DNA of 21,303 nt from an uncultured Bacillota bacterium (GTDB lineage Bacteria; Bacillota; Clostridia; Oscillospirales; Oscillospiraceae). Shown here piece after piece: positions 1-6,706 of the stretch. The notes under the pieces were generated by a model. It was not told the origin of the DNA and ran no database searches. It was given only the letters and a program-made list of their open reading frames with translations. Location: positions 1-21,303 of the forward strand of contig CANDCW010000041.1 of NCBI GenBank assembly GCA_947383275.1, in the 5' to 3' direction. Positions within the stretch are counted from its first letter, which is position 1. Each line of letters opens with the position of its first letter. A program made the position numbers and the translations under genes.

Positions 1-1
1 C

Positions 2-766
2 CGCAGACCTACAAGGACGGGCGCTGTGAGTATGTTCTCCGGGCTTCTCTACTGCTCCGACTGCGGCAGTAAGCTGGGGTACAGCGCCACCAACAACTAC
101 AAGCGAGAGCAAGCCTATTTTTTCTGTTCCGGCTACCGTAAAAATACCGACCTGTGTTCCGCTCACTACATTCGGGAGAGGGTTGTGGAACAGCTTGTCC
201 TTGAGGGACTGCAAAGACTCTTATGGTATGTCCAGGTCTATGAAAAGCGGTTTGCCCAGGAGCAAATGGAGCGGTTTGGCCTGCAAGAGAAAAAGGAACT
301 GTCTGCCAGAAGCCGGGAGTTGGACAAAGCTAAACAGCGAGTGTCAGAGATTGACCGTATCATTCAAAAGATCTACGAGGATTTGACCAAGGGACTGCTT
401 ACCGAGGAACGTTTTGCCACGCTGACGGTATCGCTGGAAAATGAGCAGAAGCAGTTGAAAGCGGCAATCCCTGAGATGGAGGCCACTCTGGACGCAACCA
501 CGGATAAGGCTGCTGACTTGCAGCGGTTCATTGAGCGGGCCAGACAGGTGACCCAGCTGACGGAGTTAACACCTGAGATCGTCCATGAATTCATTGATAA
601 GATCGTGGTATCCAAGCCGGAGAAGATAGATGGCAAGCGGCATCAGCGGGTAGATATCTATTACAACACTATTGGCCTTTGGACAGCGCCGGAACCGGAA
701 ACGCTGGAACAGGAATATATGGCCTATTATCAGGCCATGCAGAAGCGTAGGAAAAAGACAGCGTAG
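2..766 (+). CDS. Large serine recombinase, C-terminal part (5' end outside window)
   Basis: The reading frame is open from the window edge, so this is the C-terminal part of a longer protein. The GTG at 26 is only an internal codon. Visible parts in order are: a recombinase zinc beta-ribbon with Cys codons at 53, 62, 125 and 155, just after the FSGLLYC motif; a charged coiled-coil segment (codons about 240-490); and a DUF4368-like tail with the EFIDKIVV and VDIYYNTIG motifs (about 570-690). This architecture is typical of large serine integrases of conjugative or mobilisable elements in Clostridia. The resolvase-type catalytic domain with the nucleophilic Ser must lie upstream. The base composition is less GC-rich than the genes to its right, which fits acquired DNA. 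A small perfect inverted repeat (761-778) spans the stop codon. The family call is secure; whether the element is complete cannot be seen. Confidence 0.9.
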   Translation, partial: RRPTRTGAVSMFSGLLYCSDCGSKLGYSATNNYKREQAYFFCSGYRKNTDLCSAHYIRERVVEQLVLEGLQRLLWYVQVYEKRFAQEQMERFGLQEKKELSARSRELDKAKQRVSEIDRIIQKIYEDLTKGLLTEERFATLTVSLENEQKQLKAAIPEMEATLDATTDKAADLQRFIERARQVTQLTELTPEIVHEFIDKIVVSKPEKIDGKRHQRVDIYYNTIGLWTAPEPETLEQEYMAYYQAMQKRRKKTA

Positions 767-806
767 CCGAAGCTACGCCGTCCAAATAGGTAACTTGTCG
801 TTTACG

Positions 807-856
807 GCCCCCGGTTGGGGCAACTTCCTTACGGGAGTTGCCCCAAAGCCGGGGGC
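807..856. terminator. Long GC-rich hairpin between convergent genes
   Basis: The left arm (807-825) and right arm (836-856) pair almost completely with a 10-nt loop and two extra bases bulged on the right arm. The hairpin lies between the stop of the recombinase and the stop of the convergent minus-strand operon, so it can end both. Neither side carries a strong T tract, so it is not a textbook intrinsic terminator. Confidence 0.6.
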
Positions 857-862
857 TGTTCT

Positions 863-1108
863 TCATTGTTCCGTGCCCAGAGTCTGGATCAGCAGGTTGC
901 GCAGGGAGATGGCGCTCTGCCGGTTCATCACGATGGAGGCCACCGTGTCGGCGGCGGGGGTAGCCACGTTCTCAATGCCTCCCTGGGAATTGACAGTCAT
1001 GGCGTTCTCCATATACTTGTAGGAGATGTCCAGCGTGACCTCCAGCAGTTCTCCCTCCTTGTCAGATACCTTGCGCAGTCCAAACGCGTTGGCGTATTCC
1101 GGTCTCAT
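863..1108 (-). CDS. Small hypothetical protein, 81 aa
   Basis: This is a short protein with a good ribosome site (AAAGGAG, 9 nt before the ATG). It lies 26 nt after the Nudix gene stop and is the last gene of the operon before the 807-856 hairpin. It has no signal peptide, membrane segment or cysteine pair. The sequence starts MRPEYANAFGLRK and ends with an amphipathic stretch containing IVMNRQSAISLRNLL. A YAN start combined with a late IVM-x5-A-x2-L pattern is faintly like DUF3467 proteins, but I cannot confirm that. Operon position, ribosome site and normal codon use make it a real gene. Its function is unknown. Confidence 0.7.
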   Translation of the reverse strand: MRPEYANAFGLRKVSDKEGELLEVTLDISYKYMENAMTVNSQGGIENVATPAADTVASIVMNRQSAISLRNLLIQTLGTEQ

Positions 1109-1134
1109 TTGTAAAAACTCCTTTCCAATTTTGT

Positions 1135-1602
1135 TTATCTGATCGCTTTCCCATTCAGGACGGCTCCAATCAGCTTATCTCCCTCATAGCAGACCTTCAG
1201 GGAGAAGAAGGGGGCTTCCTTCCAAATCAGGTCCAAAAAGATGGCGTCCCCCTCCCAGTGGGGAATTTGAAGCAGCCGCTCCCGGGGGAGCCACTCCAGC
1301 ACTCCCTCATCGCACTCCTTCAGCTCCCCAGAAAAGCCGTCGGCGGTAAACAGGTGCATATATTCGGTGGGCCACCGGTCGGAGACAAAGGTGACCACGC
1401 CCCGGTAGCGGTAATCGGTCAAGGTCAGCCCGGTCTCCTCCTCCACCTCCCGAAGGAGGCAGTCTTCTGGGCTCTCCTTGTCCAAAAACTTGCCCCCAAT
1501 GCCAATCCACTTGTCCTTGTTCAGGTCGTTTTCCTTTTTCACCCGGTGGAGCATCAGGTATTCCCCGCCCCGGCGGATGTAGCACAGCGTTGTATTTATC
1601 AT
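1135..1602 (-). CDS. Nudix hydrolase (MutT-like, 8-oxo-dGTP diphosphatase type)
   Basis: This 155-residue protein has a perfect Nudix box (G-x5-E-x7-RE-U-x-EE-x-G-U) at residues 37-59, with REVEEETGL supplying the Mg-binding glutamates. Nudix enzymes hydrolyse nucleoside diphosphates linked to another group. The closest pattern I recognise is the clostridial MutT/8-oxo-dGTP diphosphatase group, which also starts with MINTTLCYI. The actual substrate cannot be read from sequence. The start codon overlaps the stop of the upstream protease gene in an ATGA arrangement, so translation is probably coupled. The protein is cytosolic. Being the fourth gene of a two-component operon suggests a stress or clean-up role, which is inference. 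Confidence 0.88.
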   Translation of the reverse strand: MINTTLCYIRRGGEYLMLHRVKKENDLNKDKWIGIGGKFLDKESPEDCLLREVEEETGLTLTDYRYRGVVTFVSDRWPTEYMHLFTADGFSGELKECDEGVLEWLPRERLLQIPHWEGDAIFLDLIWKEAPFFSLKVCYEGDKLIGAVLNGKAIR

Positions 1603-2837
1603 GCCTCAATCAGCTCCACATCAACGGTAAAGGTCTCCCCGTCCCGCAGGCACAGCAGCGTTACCGTGTCTCCGGCCCCCAGGGACAGCTTCAGGCGGGT
1701 CAGGGTCTCCAGCCCGGTGACGGGCTGGCCGTTGGCGGCAAGGATCACATCGCCCTTCCGCAGCCCCTTAGCCCAGGCGTCGCTGGTTTTTTCCACGCTT
1801 CTCAGTTCCAGGCCCCCTCCCTCCAGAGCCTTGGTGTTCACCGTAAAGCCGAACATGCCCGCTTTGATCTCCTCCCCGGCAATCAAGCGGTCGGCCACGT
1901 ACTTGACGCGCTGGGAGGGGATGGCAAAGCCCAGTCCCTCGGCGGAGCCGTCCTCGGTAACGATCTTAATGGTGTTGATGCCCATCACCTGGCCGTACTG
2001 GTTGAGCAGCGGCCCCCCGGAGTTGCCAAAGTTGATGGCGGCGCTGGTCTGAATGAGCACCATAGTGGTGTCGTCCACCTCCACCTGCCGGTCCAGGGCG
2101 GAGACAATGCCATCGGTAAAGGTGGAGCGGTAGCCCAGGGAGTCCCCCAGGGCGGCCACCGGCTCGCCGATGCGCAGGGTGTTGGAGTCACCAAACCTGG
2201 CGGGTATGAGGCCCTCGGCCTCTACCTTGAGCACAGCCAGATCCTCCGCCGCGTCAAAGCCCACCAGGCTGGCGGACAGCCTGCGGTTGTCGTGGAACAG
2301 CACGCCGACCGCCTTGGCCCCGGCCACCACATGGGCATTGGTGATAATATAGCCGTCTTCCGTCAAAACCACGCCGCTCCCAGAACTGTATCCTTCGGAA
2401 GTAACTGCGTCTACGGACACTGCGGAGGGAAGGGCAAGGTCATAAATCTGGGTGTAGCTCAGCGCCTGTCCCTGGGCCGGCCGGAGCTCTACCGTCACCC
2501 CTGTGCCGGTTTCCGCCCGGGGAATAGAGGGAGGCGTTGTGTCCAGCTCATTCCCCCGGCGCCAGTCATCCTCCTCATAGGAGGGCCCTCTGTCCCCTCC
2601 CCAGCCCTGGATGGCTGCCCGGTCGGAAAAATAGCGCTCCAGCAGGGCTACGGACAGGCAGATGACGCAAATCAGCGCCGCCAGCCCCATGAACCAGGGC
2701 CACCGCACCCGGCGCCTCCGGGCACGCAGCACCGGGGCGGCCTGCCTGCTCGGGATTCGGACCGCCGGCGGGCCGGGAAAATCCCGGACTTCCTGTTCCC
2801 AGAGTCCGCCCCGCCACAGATCGTTTCGGTTGTCCAT
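1599..2837 (-). CDS. HtrA/DegP-like trypsin-type membrane serine protease with PDZ domain
   Basis: This S1C-family protease of 412 residues has a long basic cytosolic N-terminus, one membrane segment (about 47-66), a linker, a trypsin-like domain and one C-terminal PDZ domain (about 327-410). The catalytic triad is complete: His169 in TNAHVV, Asp199 in AEDLAVLK and Ser273 in GNSGGP. Family members degrade or refold damaged exported proteins at the outer face of the membrane. I chose the ATG at 2837 because a strong site (AAGGGGGT) lies 6 nt before it. An ATG at 2855 would add six residues but has no ribosome site and overlaps the kinase stop. The gene follows the sensor kinase directly, as htrA-type genes sometimes follow WalRK-like systems. 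Confidence 0.92.
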   Translation of the reverse strand: MDNRNDLWRGGLWEQEVRDFPGPPAVRIPSRQAAPVLRARRRRVRWPWFMGLAALICVICLSVALLERYFSDRAAIQGWGGDRGPSYEEDDWRRGNELDTTPPSIPRAETGTGVTVELRPAQGQALSYTQIYDLALPSAVSVDAVTSEGYSSGSGVVLTEDGYIITNAHVVAGAKAVGVLFHDNRRLSASLVGFDAAEDLAVLKVEAEGLIPARFGDSNTLRIGEPVAALGDSLGYRSTFTDGIVSALDRQVEVDDTTMVLIQTSAAINFGNSGGPLLNQYGQVMGINTIKIVTEDGSAEGLGFAIPSQRVKYVADRLIAGEEIKAGMFGFTVNTKALEGGGLELRSVEKTSDAWAKGLRKGDVILAANGQPVTGLETLTRLKLSLGAGDTVTLLCLRDGETFTVDVELIEA

Positions 2838-2843
2838 CGCAGC

Positions 2844-2851
2844 ACCCCCTT
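2844..2851 (-). promoter_or_regulatory. Ribosome binding site deciding the protease start
   Basis: AAGGGGGT on the minus strand sits 6 nt before the ATG at 2837. The upstream in-frame ATG at 2855 lacks any comparable site, which favours the shorter protein. Confidence 0.7.
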
Positions 2852-2854
2852 GCA

Positions 2855-4297
2855 TCAGGCCAGCGTAAGCGTAAAGTGGAACTGGGTAACCCCGTCCTCG
2901 CTGGTAACTGTGATCGTTTCCTTTAGGTTGCCCAAAATCGTCTTGACTATATACAGCCCCAGGCCCACGCCCTCCCGGTCCATGGACCGGGAGTAGTCCG
3001 CCTTATGGAACCGTTCAAAGAGCAGCGGCAGCTCGTCTGGGGGAATGGTGGCCCCCAGGTTGCGGATGACCGTGTGGGCCTTGCCGTCCTTTTTGGTAAT
3101 TTGGACTGTGATGGCGGTACCGGGGGCGGCAAACTTGGCCGCGTTGTCCAGCAGGTTGTAGCACACCTGGGTGATCGAGTCCGGGTCGCCCCATACCATC
3201 AGCTTGTCCTCCGGCATCTGGACCTCTACGTCCAGCTGCCGGTCGGTAATTTTGGTCTCCAAGCTGATGAGCACCCGGGACATGACCTCGGTGAGGTCAA
3301 ACGCCTCCTGGGCTGTGACGGTGCTCTCCGCCAGGGCGTTGAGCCGGCTGAGGTCCAGCATCCGCCGCACCAGGCGGCTCAGGCGCCTGGTCTCAGATAC
3401 CACGATCTCAAGGGACTCCCGCTCCCGCTCCGGCGGGATGGTCCCGTCCAAAATACCCTCGGCGAACCCGGCGATGGTAGTCATGGGGGTTTTCAGCTCG
3501 TGGGAGACATTGGCGATGAACTCCGAGCGCTGGCTTTCCACCTTCTCCAGGGAGTTGGCCATAGAGTTGAACGCCTCCGCCAGATCGCTCACCTCGTCTC
3601 CCCGGTCCTCGTAGCCGGTGACGCGGATGTCAAATTCACCCTGCCCGAACTTCCGGGCGGCCTCGGCCATCTCATTCAGGGGCCTGGTCTGGTAGGCGGA
3701 CGTCAGGGTGCTGGCGATGACGGAGATCAAAAACACCACCACAGCCGAGAAGAAAAAGATGGTTGCGGTAGAGGACCACATCTCGTTTAAATTAGACGCG
3801 CTGGCCCCCACCAAAACAATTCCCTGCATAATGGGCAGGGCGCCAATCTGATTGGTGACTGGGAGGGCGGAGATATACCGCCGCTCCTGGAAGATGCCCC
3901 CCAGGGTGGTCACGCCGTTGTAGGCGCCCTCCTCCATCACCTGCTCCACAACGTCATTGGGGAGCTGGCTGTCCTCCGGGGCGTAAAGGCGGCTGCCGTC
4001 GGTGGCGTAAAGGACCTTGCCGCTCCCGTCGGCCACGATGATATTGGAGTTGGAGATCATGGCGATGGATGCCATGTAGCTGCTGTAGAACTCGTCCTGG
4101 ACATTTAGAGTGAGGTAGCGCCGGTAGTAGGTGGAAGTAAAGCTGGCGATGTAGCCCGCATTGCGGATTACCGAATCCCGGGTCTCCCCGATGATATACC
4201 GGTAGGACAGCAGCATAAACGCCCCGGCCAGCAGGGTAAAGGAGAGCAGCATAATGCTTACCATCATAGTCAGTTGACGCCGGTAGAGGGAACGCAT
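2855..4297 (-). CDS. Sensor histidine kinase (two-component system, HAMP-HisKA-HATPase)
   Basis: This is a 480-residue membrane kinase. Order: membrane segment 1 (about 10-32), an extracytoplasmic sensor region (33-176), membrane segment 2 (177-199), HAMP (about 198-250), HisKA with the phospho-accepting His266 in SHELKTP, then HATPase_c. The HATPase domain has the N box NLLDN (381-385), a G1 variant RNLGATI in place of DxGxG, the F box LFERF (426-430) and the G2 box GVGLGL (443-448). There is no cytoplasmic PAS domain, unlike Bacillus PhoR. It starts 32 nt after the response-regulator stop, with a GGTGAG ribosome site. It should phosphorylate the regulator encoded at 4330-5022. The signal is not readable; phosphate or envelope stress are both plausible. 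Confidence 0.93.
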   Translation of the reverse strand: MRSLYRRQLTMMVSIMLLSFTLLAGAFMLLSYRYIIGETRDSVIRNAGYIASFTSTYYRRYLTLNVQDEFYSSYMASIAMISNSNIIVADGSGKVLYATDGSRLYAPEDSQLPNDVVEQVMEEGAYNGVTTLGGIFQERRYISALPVTNQIGALPIMQGIVLVGASASNLNEMWSSTATIFFFSAVVVFLISVIASTLTSAYQTRPLNEMAEAARKFGQGEFDIRVTGYEDRGDEVSDLAEAFNSMANSLEKVESQRSEFIANVSHELKTPMTTIAGFAEGILDGTIPPERERESLEIVVSETRRLSRLVRRMLDLSRLNALAESTVTAQEAFDLTEVMSRVLISLETKITDRQLDVEVQMPEDKLMVWGDPDSITQVCYNLLDNAAKFAAPGTAITVQITKKDGKAHTVIRNLGATIPPDELPLLFERFHKADYSRSMDREGVGLGLYIVKTILGNLKETITVTSEDGVTQFHFTLTLA

Positions 4298-4329
4298 CGC
4301 AGCTCACCGCCCTTCTCCAGGCCGTCCGC

Positions 4330-5022
4330 TCACGCGGACGCCCCCACTTCAAACTTATATCCCACGCCCCACACGGTCTTCAGCCGCCACTGGCCGCTGA
4401 CGCCCTCCAGCTTCTCCCGCAGCCGCTTGATATGGACGTCCACCGTGCGGCTGTCGCCGAAATAGTCAAAGCCCCACACCTCGTCCAGCAGCTGGTTCCG
4501 GGTAAACACCCGGTTGGGAGAGGAGGCCAGGTGGAACAGCAGCTCCAGCTCCTTGGGGGGCGTATCCACCCGCTGGCCGTCCACCAGCAGCTCGTAGGAG
4601 TCCAGGTTAATCACCAGCTTGTCGAAGGACAGTTTCTTTTCCCCCGCCTCCTCCTCCACGCCGGTACGGCGGAGGACGGCGTGAATGCGGGCCAGCACCT
4701 CCTTCATCTCGAAGGGCTTGACGATGTAGTCATCGGCGCCCTGCTCCAGGCCGGACACCTTATCCTCTGTCTCGCCCTTAGCTGTGAGCATGATGACCGG
4801 AGTCTTGTCCGACTCCCGGATCTTTTTCAGCACAGACCAGCCGTCCATAATGGGCAGCATCAGATCCAGCAGCACCAGATCGGGCTGGAATGAGCGGAAC
4901 AGCTCCACGCCCTTCCCTCCATCCTTGGCCACCTGGGTTTCAAAGCCCTCCTTCTCCAAATAGAGGTGGAGCAGCTCGGCGATGTTGGCGTCGTCCTCGA
5001 CGATCAGGACCTTTTTCGGCAT
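4330..5022 (-). CDS. OmpR/PhoB-family response regulator
   Basis: This 230-residue protein starts with ATG at 5022, 7 nt after GAGGTG. The frame is open further upstream, but only as a shadow of the CDF gene. The receiver domain (about 3-115) has acidic Asp10/Asp11, phospho-acceptor Asp53 in LLDLMLP, Thr80 and Lys102. A winged-helix Trans_reg_C domain (about 128-226) follows, with the PPKELELL and RTVDVHIKRLREKL motifs. It is co-transcribed with the kinase, protease and Nudix genes. Its promoter carries two TTCACx hexamers 11 bp apart, the type of site bound by PhoB/PhoP/WalR-like regulators, so autoregulation is likely. The exact orthology (PhoP-like or WalR-like) is not settled by sequence reading. 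Confidence 0.93.
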   Translation of the reverse strand: MPKKVLIVEDDANIAELLHLYLEKEGFETQVAKDGGKGVELFRSFQPDLVLLDLMLPIMDGWSVLKKIRESDKTPVIMLTAKGETEDKVSGLEQGADDYIVKPFEMKEVLARIHAVLRRTGVEEEAGEKKLSFDKLVINLDSYELLVDGQRVDTPPKELELLFHLASSPNRVFTRNQLLDEVWGFDYFGDSRTVDVHIKRLREKLEGVSGQWRLKTVWGVGYKFEVGASA

Positions 5023-5059
5023 AAAACGGCACCTCGTTTTCTTTAGAATCTCTACTGTT

Positions 5060-5101
5060 ATTATAGCGCAATGGAACGCGCTTGGGTGAATAATTTGTGA
5101 A
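5060..5101 (-). promoter_or_regulatory. Promoter of the two-component operon with Pho-box-like direct repeat
   Basis: On the minus strand TTCACA (5096-5101) and TTCACC (5085-5090) are spaced 5 nt, an 11-bp period. A perfect TATAAT -10 box (5060-5065) follows after 19 nt. No good -35 is present, which fits an activator-dependent promoter. The repeat starts immediately after the CDF stop codon (5102-5104). The same arrangement recurs at 9497-9550 and 9667-9720. Confidence 0.6.
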
Positions 5102-6277
5102 TTACGGCTGTTTCCTCCCCTCCACATAGGAGTGGTCCACCTGCACCACCGGGAAATAGCGGTCGGACAGCCCCTTGACCCCCTCGCCAAGGGCCGCGCG
5201 CACCTGGCTGTCGGACAGGCGGAAGCCGTAAGGCACCACCACATCAAACAGGATATTGGTGTGGATGGGGCCGGCGGTGATCCGGAAGTCGTGAATGGTA
5301 AGGGCGGGGTCCAGCCCTTTGGCAATGTCCGCAACCTGATTCCGGAGGGCCTCCGTCCGCCAGTCCCGCACCACTGGGTCCATGTGGATGCAGGTCTCAA
5401 TGTGGTGCCTCGCCTTCAGCTCCCGTTCAATATGGTCAATCATGTCGTGAATTTCCAAAAAGTTGCCGTCGGCAGGCACCTCGGCGTGGAGGGACATCAT
5501 GGCCCGGCCAGGGCCATAGTCGTGGTAGACCAGGTCGTGGATGCCCAGGATGTACTCATGGCCCAGCACAATGCGGTCAATATCGGCGGCCAGCTCCGGG
5601 TCCATCGGACGGCCCAGAAGGGGGTCTATGGTGTCTCTGGCCGCACCCCAGCCCGCCCGGAGGATAAACAGGGCCACGGCCAGGCCCAGCCAGCCGTCCA
5701 GGGGCAGAGACAGGAAATGCCCCGCAAGCAGGCCCAGCAGCAGGGTAGTGGTTGCCACCGCGTCGGACAGGGAGTCGGCGGCGGTAGCGGACAGGGCGGC
5801 AGACTGAATGGCCCGGGACAGCCCCCGGTTGAACCAGAACATCCACAGCTTAACCACCACAGACGCGGCCAAGATCCCCGCCGACAGGGTGGAGAACGCC
5901 ACCGGCTCCGGGCTGAGAATCTTCCGCACGGAGGACTGGGCCAGCTCCGCCCCCACCAGCAGGATCAGCACGGACACCGCCAGCCCCGCCAGATATTCCA
6001 TCCGCCCATGCCCGAAGGGGTGCTCCTCGTCCGCCTCCTGTCCGGCCAGACGAAAGCCCACCAGGGTGACTACCGAAGAGGCCGCATCGGACAGGTTGTT
6101 AAACGCGTCGGCGGTGACGGCGATGGAGCCGGTCAGCATCCCCGCCAGCAGCTTGCCCAGAAAGAGCAGGGCATTGAGCGCGATGCCCGCCCCTCCGGAC
6201 AGAAGCCCGCACCGCTGACGGGCCTCCGGGGACTGGGCGTCCCCGCCCCGGAGACAAAATTTGATGAAAAAGTCCAC
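5102..6277 (-). CDS. Cation diffusion facilitator (CDF) metal exporter
   Basis: This 391-residue inner-membrane protein has about six membrane segments (25-210) and a long cytosolic tail with two tandem ZT-dimer-like parts (about 219-295 and 305-388). The family exports divalent metals in exchange for protons. The metal site reads N60-x3-D64 in the ADAFNNLSD motif of segment 2 and D168-x3-D172 in AADSLSD of segment 5. The HPFGHGRMEY loop follows segment 2. Lack of His at the segment-5 position argues against a classical Zn transporter and favours Mn or Fe; this is family-level inference. The start is GTG, with GAGGTG 10 nt upstream. No terminator separates it from the response-regulator operon, so read-through is likely. 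No clear promoter was found upstream. Confidence 0.92.
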   Translation of the reverse strand: MDFFIKFCLRGGDAQSPEARQRCGLLSGGAGIALNALLFLGKLLAGMLTGSIAVTADAFNNLSDAASSVVTLVGFRLAGQEADEEHPFGHGRMEYLAGLAVSVLILLVGAELAQSSVRKILSPEPVAFSTLSAGILAASVVVKLWMFWFNRGLSRAIQSAALSATAADSLSDAVATTTLLLGLLAGHFLSLPLDGWLGLAVALFILRAGWGAARDTIDPLLGRPMDPELAADIDRIVLGHEYILGIHDLVYHDYGPGRAMMSLHAEVPADGNFLEIHDMIDHIERELKARHHIETCIHMDPVVRDWRTEALRNQVADIAKGLDPALTIHDFRITAGPIHTNILFDVVVPYGFRLSDSQVRAALGEGVKGLSDRYFPVVQVDHSYVEGRKQP

Positions 6278-6706
6278 GAAAAGAAAGCACCTCGCTGTTC
6301 AAAAATTTACATTGTCCCGATCCAATTGGCCCTATGAATCTTTTTATTATTTCATAACACAGGAGAGATGTCAAGAAAGAATCCTGTTAAAAATTTAGAA
6401 AACGAATTTTCTCCTGCAAAAAGCAAGAACGGTGTACAGTTTGCGTTCAGCCGTCCACGCCACACGGACTCCCTGCCGTTCTCGCACTTTTTGTCAAAAT
6501 TCACAGGTCCATTTGTCGTAAGTAAACTTTTCTTCGTTATTTTGCTTGCTTTTCTCCACAATTTGTGCTATAACTTAAAAGTCATGTCCTCTTTCAGGCG
6601 AAACGCTTGCGCAAATCCATCGAAAGGAGGGGCCCTTCACTCTGCGCTGTACGCCTTAGGAAAACACGAGGACGCCACATTTTGAAGGTTTGAAGGAGAG
6701 AAATTC
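6278..6706. other. 429-bp intergenic region between divergent CDF and abgT genes
   Basis: This is AT-richer than its surroundings and holds no convincing protein gene. It contains the abgT promoter (6546-6574) and a roughly 125-nt leader. An AGGAGG-like patch at 6623-6629 in the leader is not followed by a usable start codon. A small 6-bp hairpin (6397-6412) is the only other structure seen. Confidence 0.5.
6546..6574 (+). promoter_or_regulatory. Probable abgT promoter with internal palindrome
   Basis: TTGCTT (6546-6551), a 17-nt spacer and TATAAC (6569-6574). The spacer contains a perfect palindrome, CACAA-T-TTGTG (6557-6567), which could be an operator. Confidence 0.5.

Noticed and set aside
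767..806. tRNA gene or 3'-tRNA fragment as attachment site of the element
   Set aside because: No cloverleaf, T-loop GTTCGAAT-type motif or CCA end is present; only a small hairpin at 761-778.
1590..2996. 468-aa plus-strand frame opposite the protease gene
   Set aside because: The minus strand carries a complete catalytic triad and PDZ domain; the plus frame shows no domain and no ribosome site.
5132..6337. 401-aa plus-strand frame opposite the CDF gene
   Set aside because: Low-complexity Gln/Gly/His-rich translation; the CDF protein on the other strand has clear motifs.
6368..6685. 105-aa plus-strand frame in the CDF-abgT intergenic region
   Set aside because: AGGAG sits too close to its ATG, the frame runs through the abgT promoter, and the translation has no family-like features.
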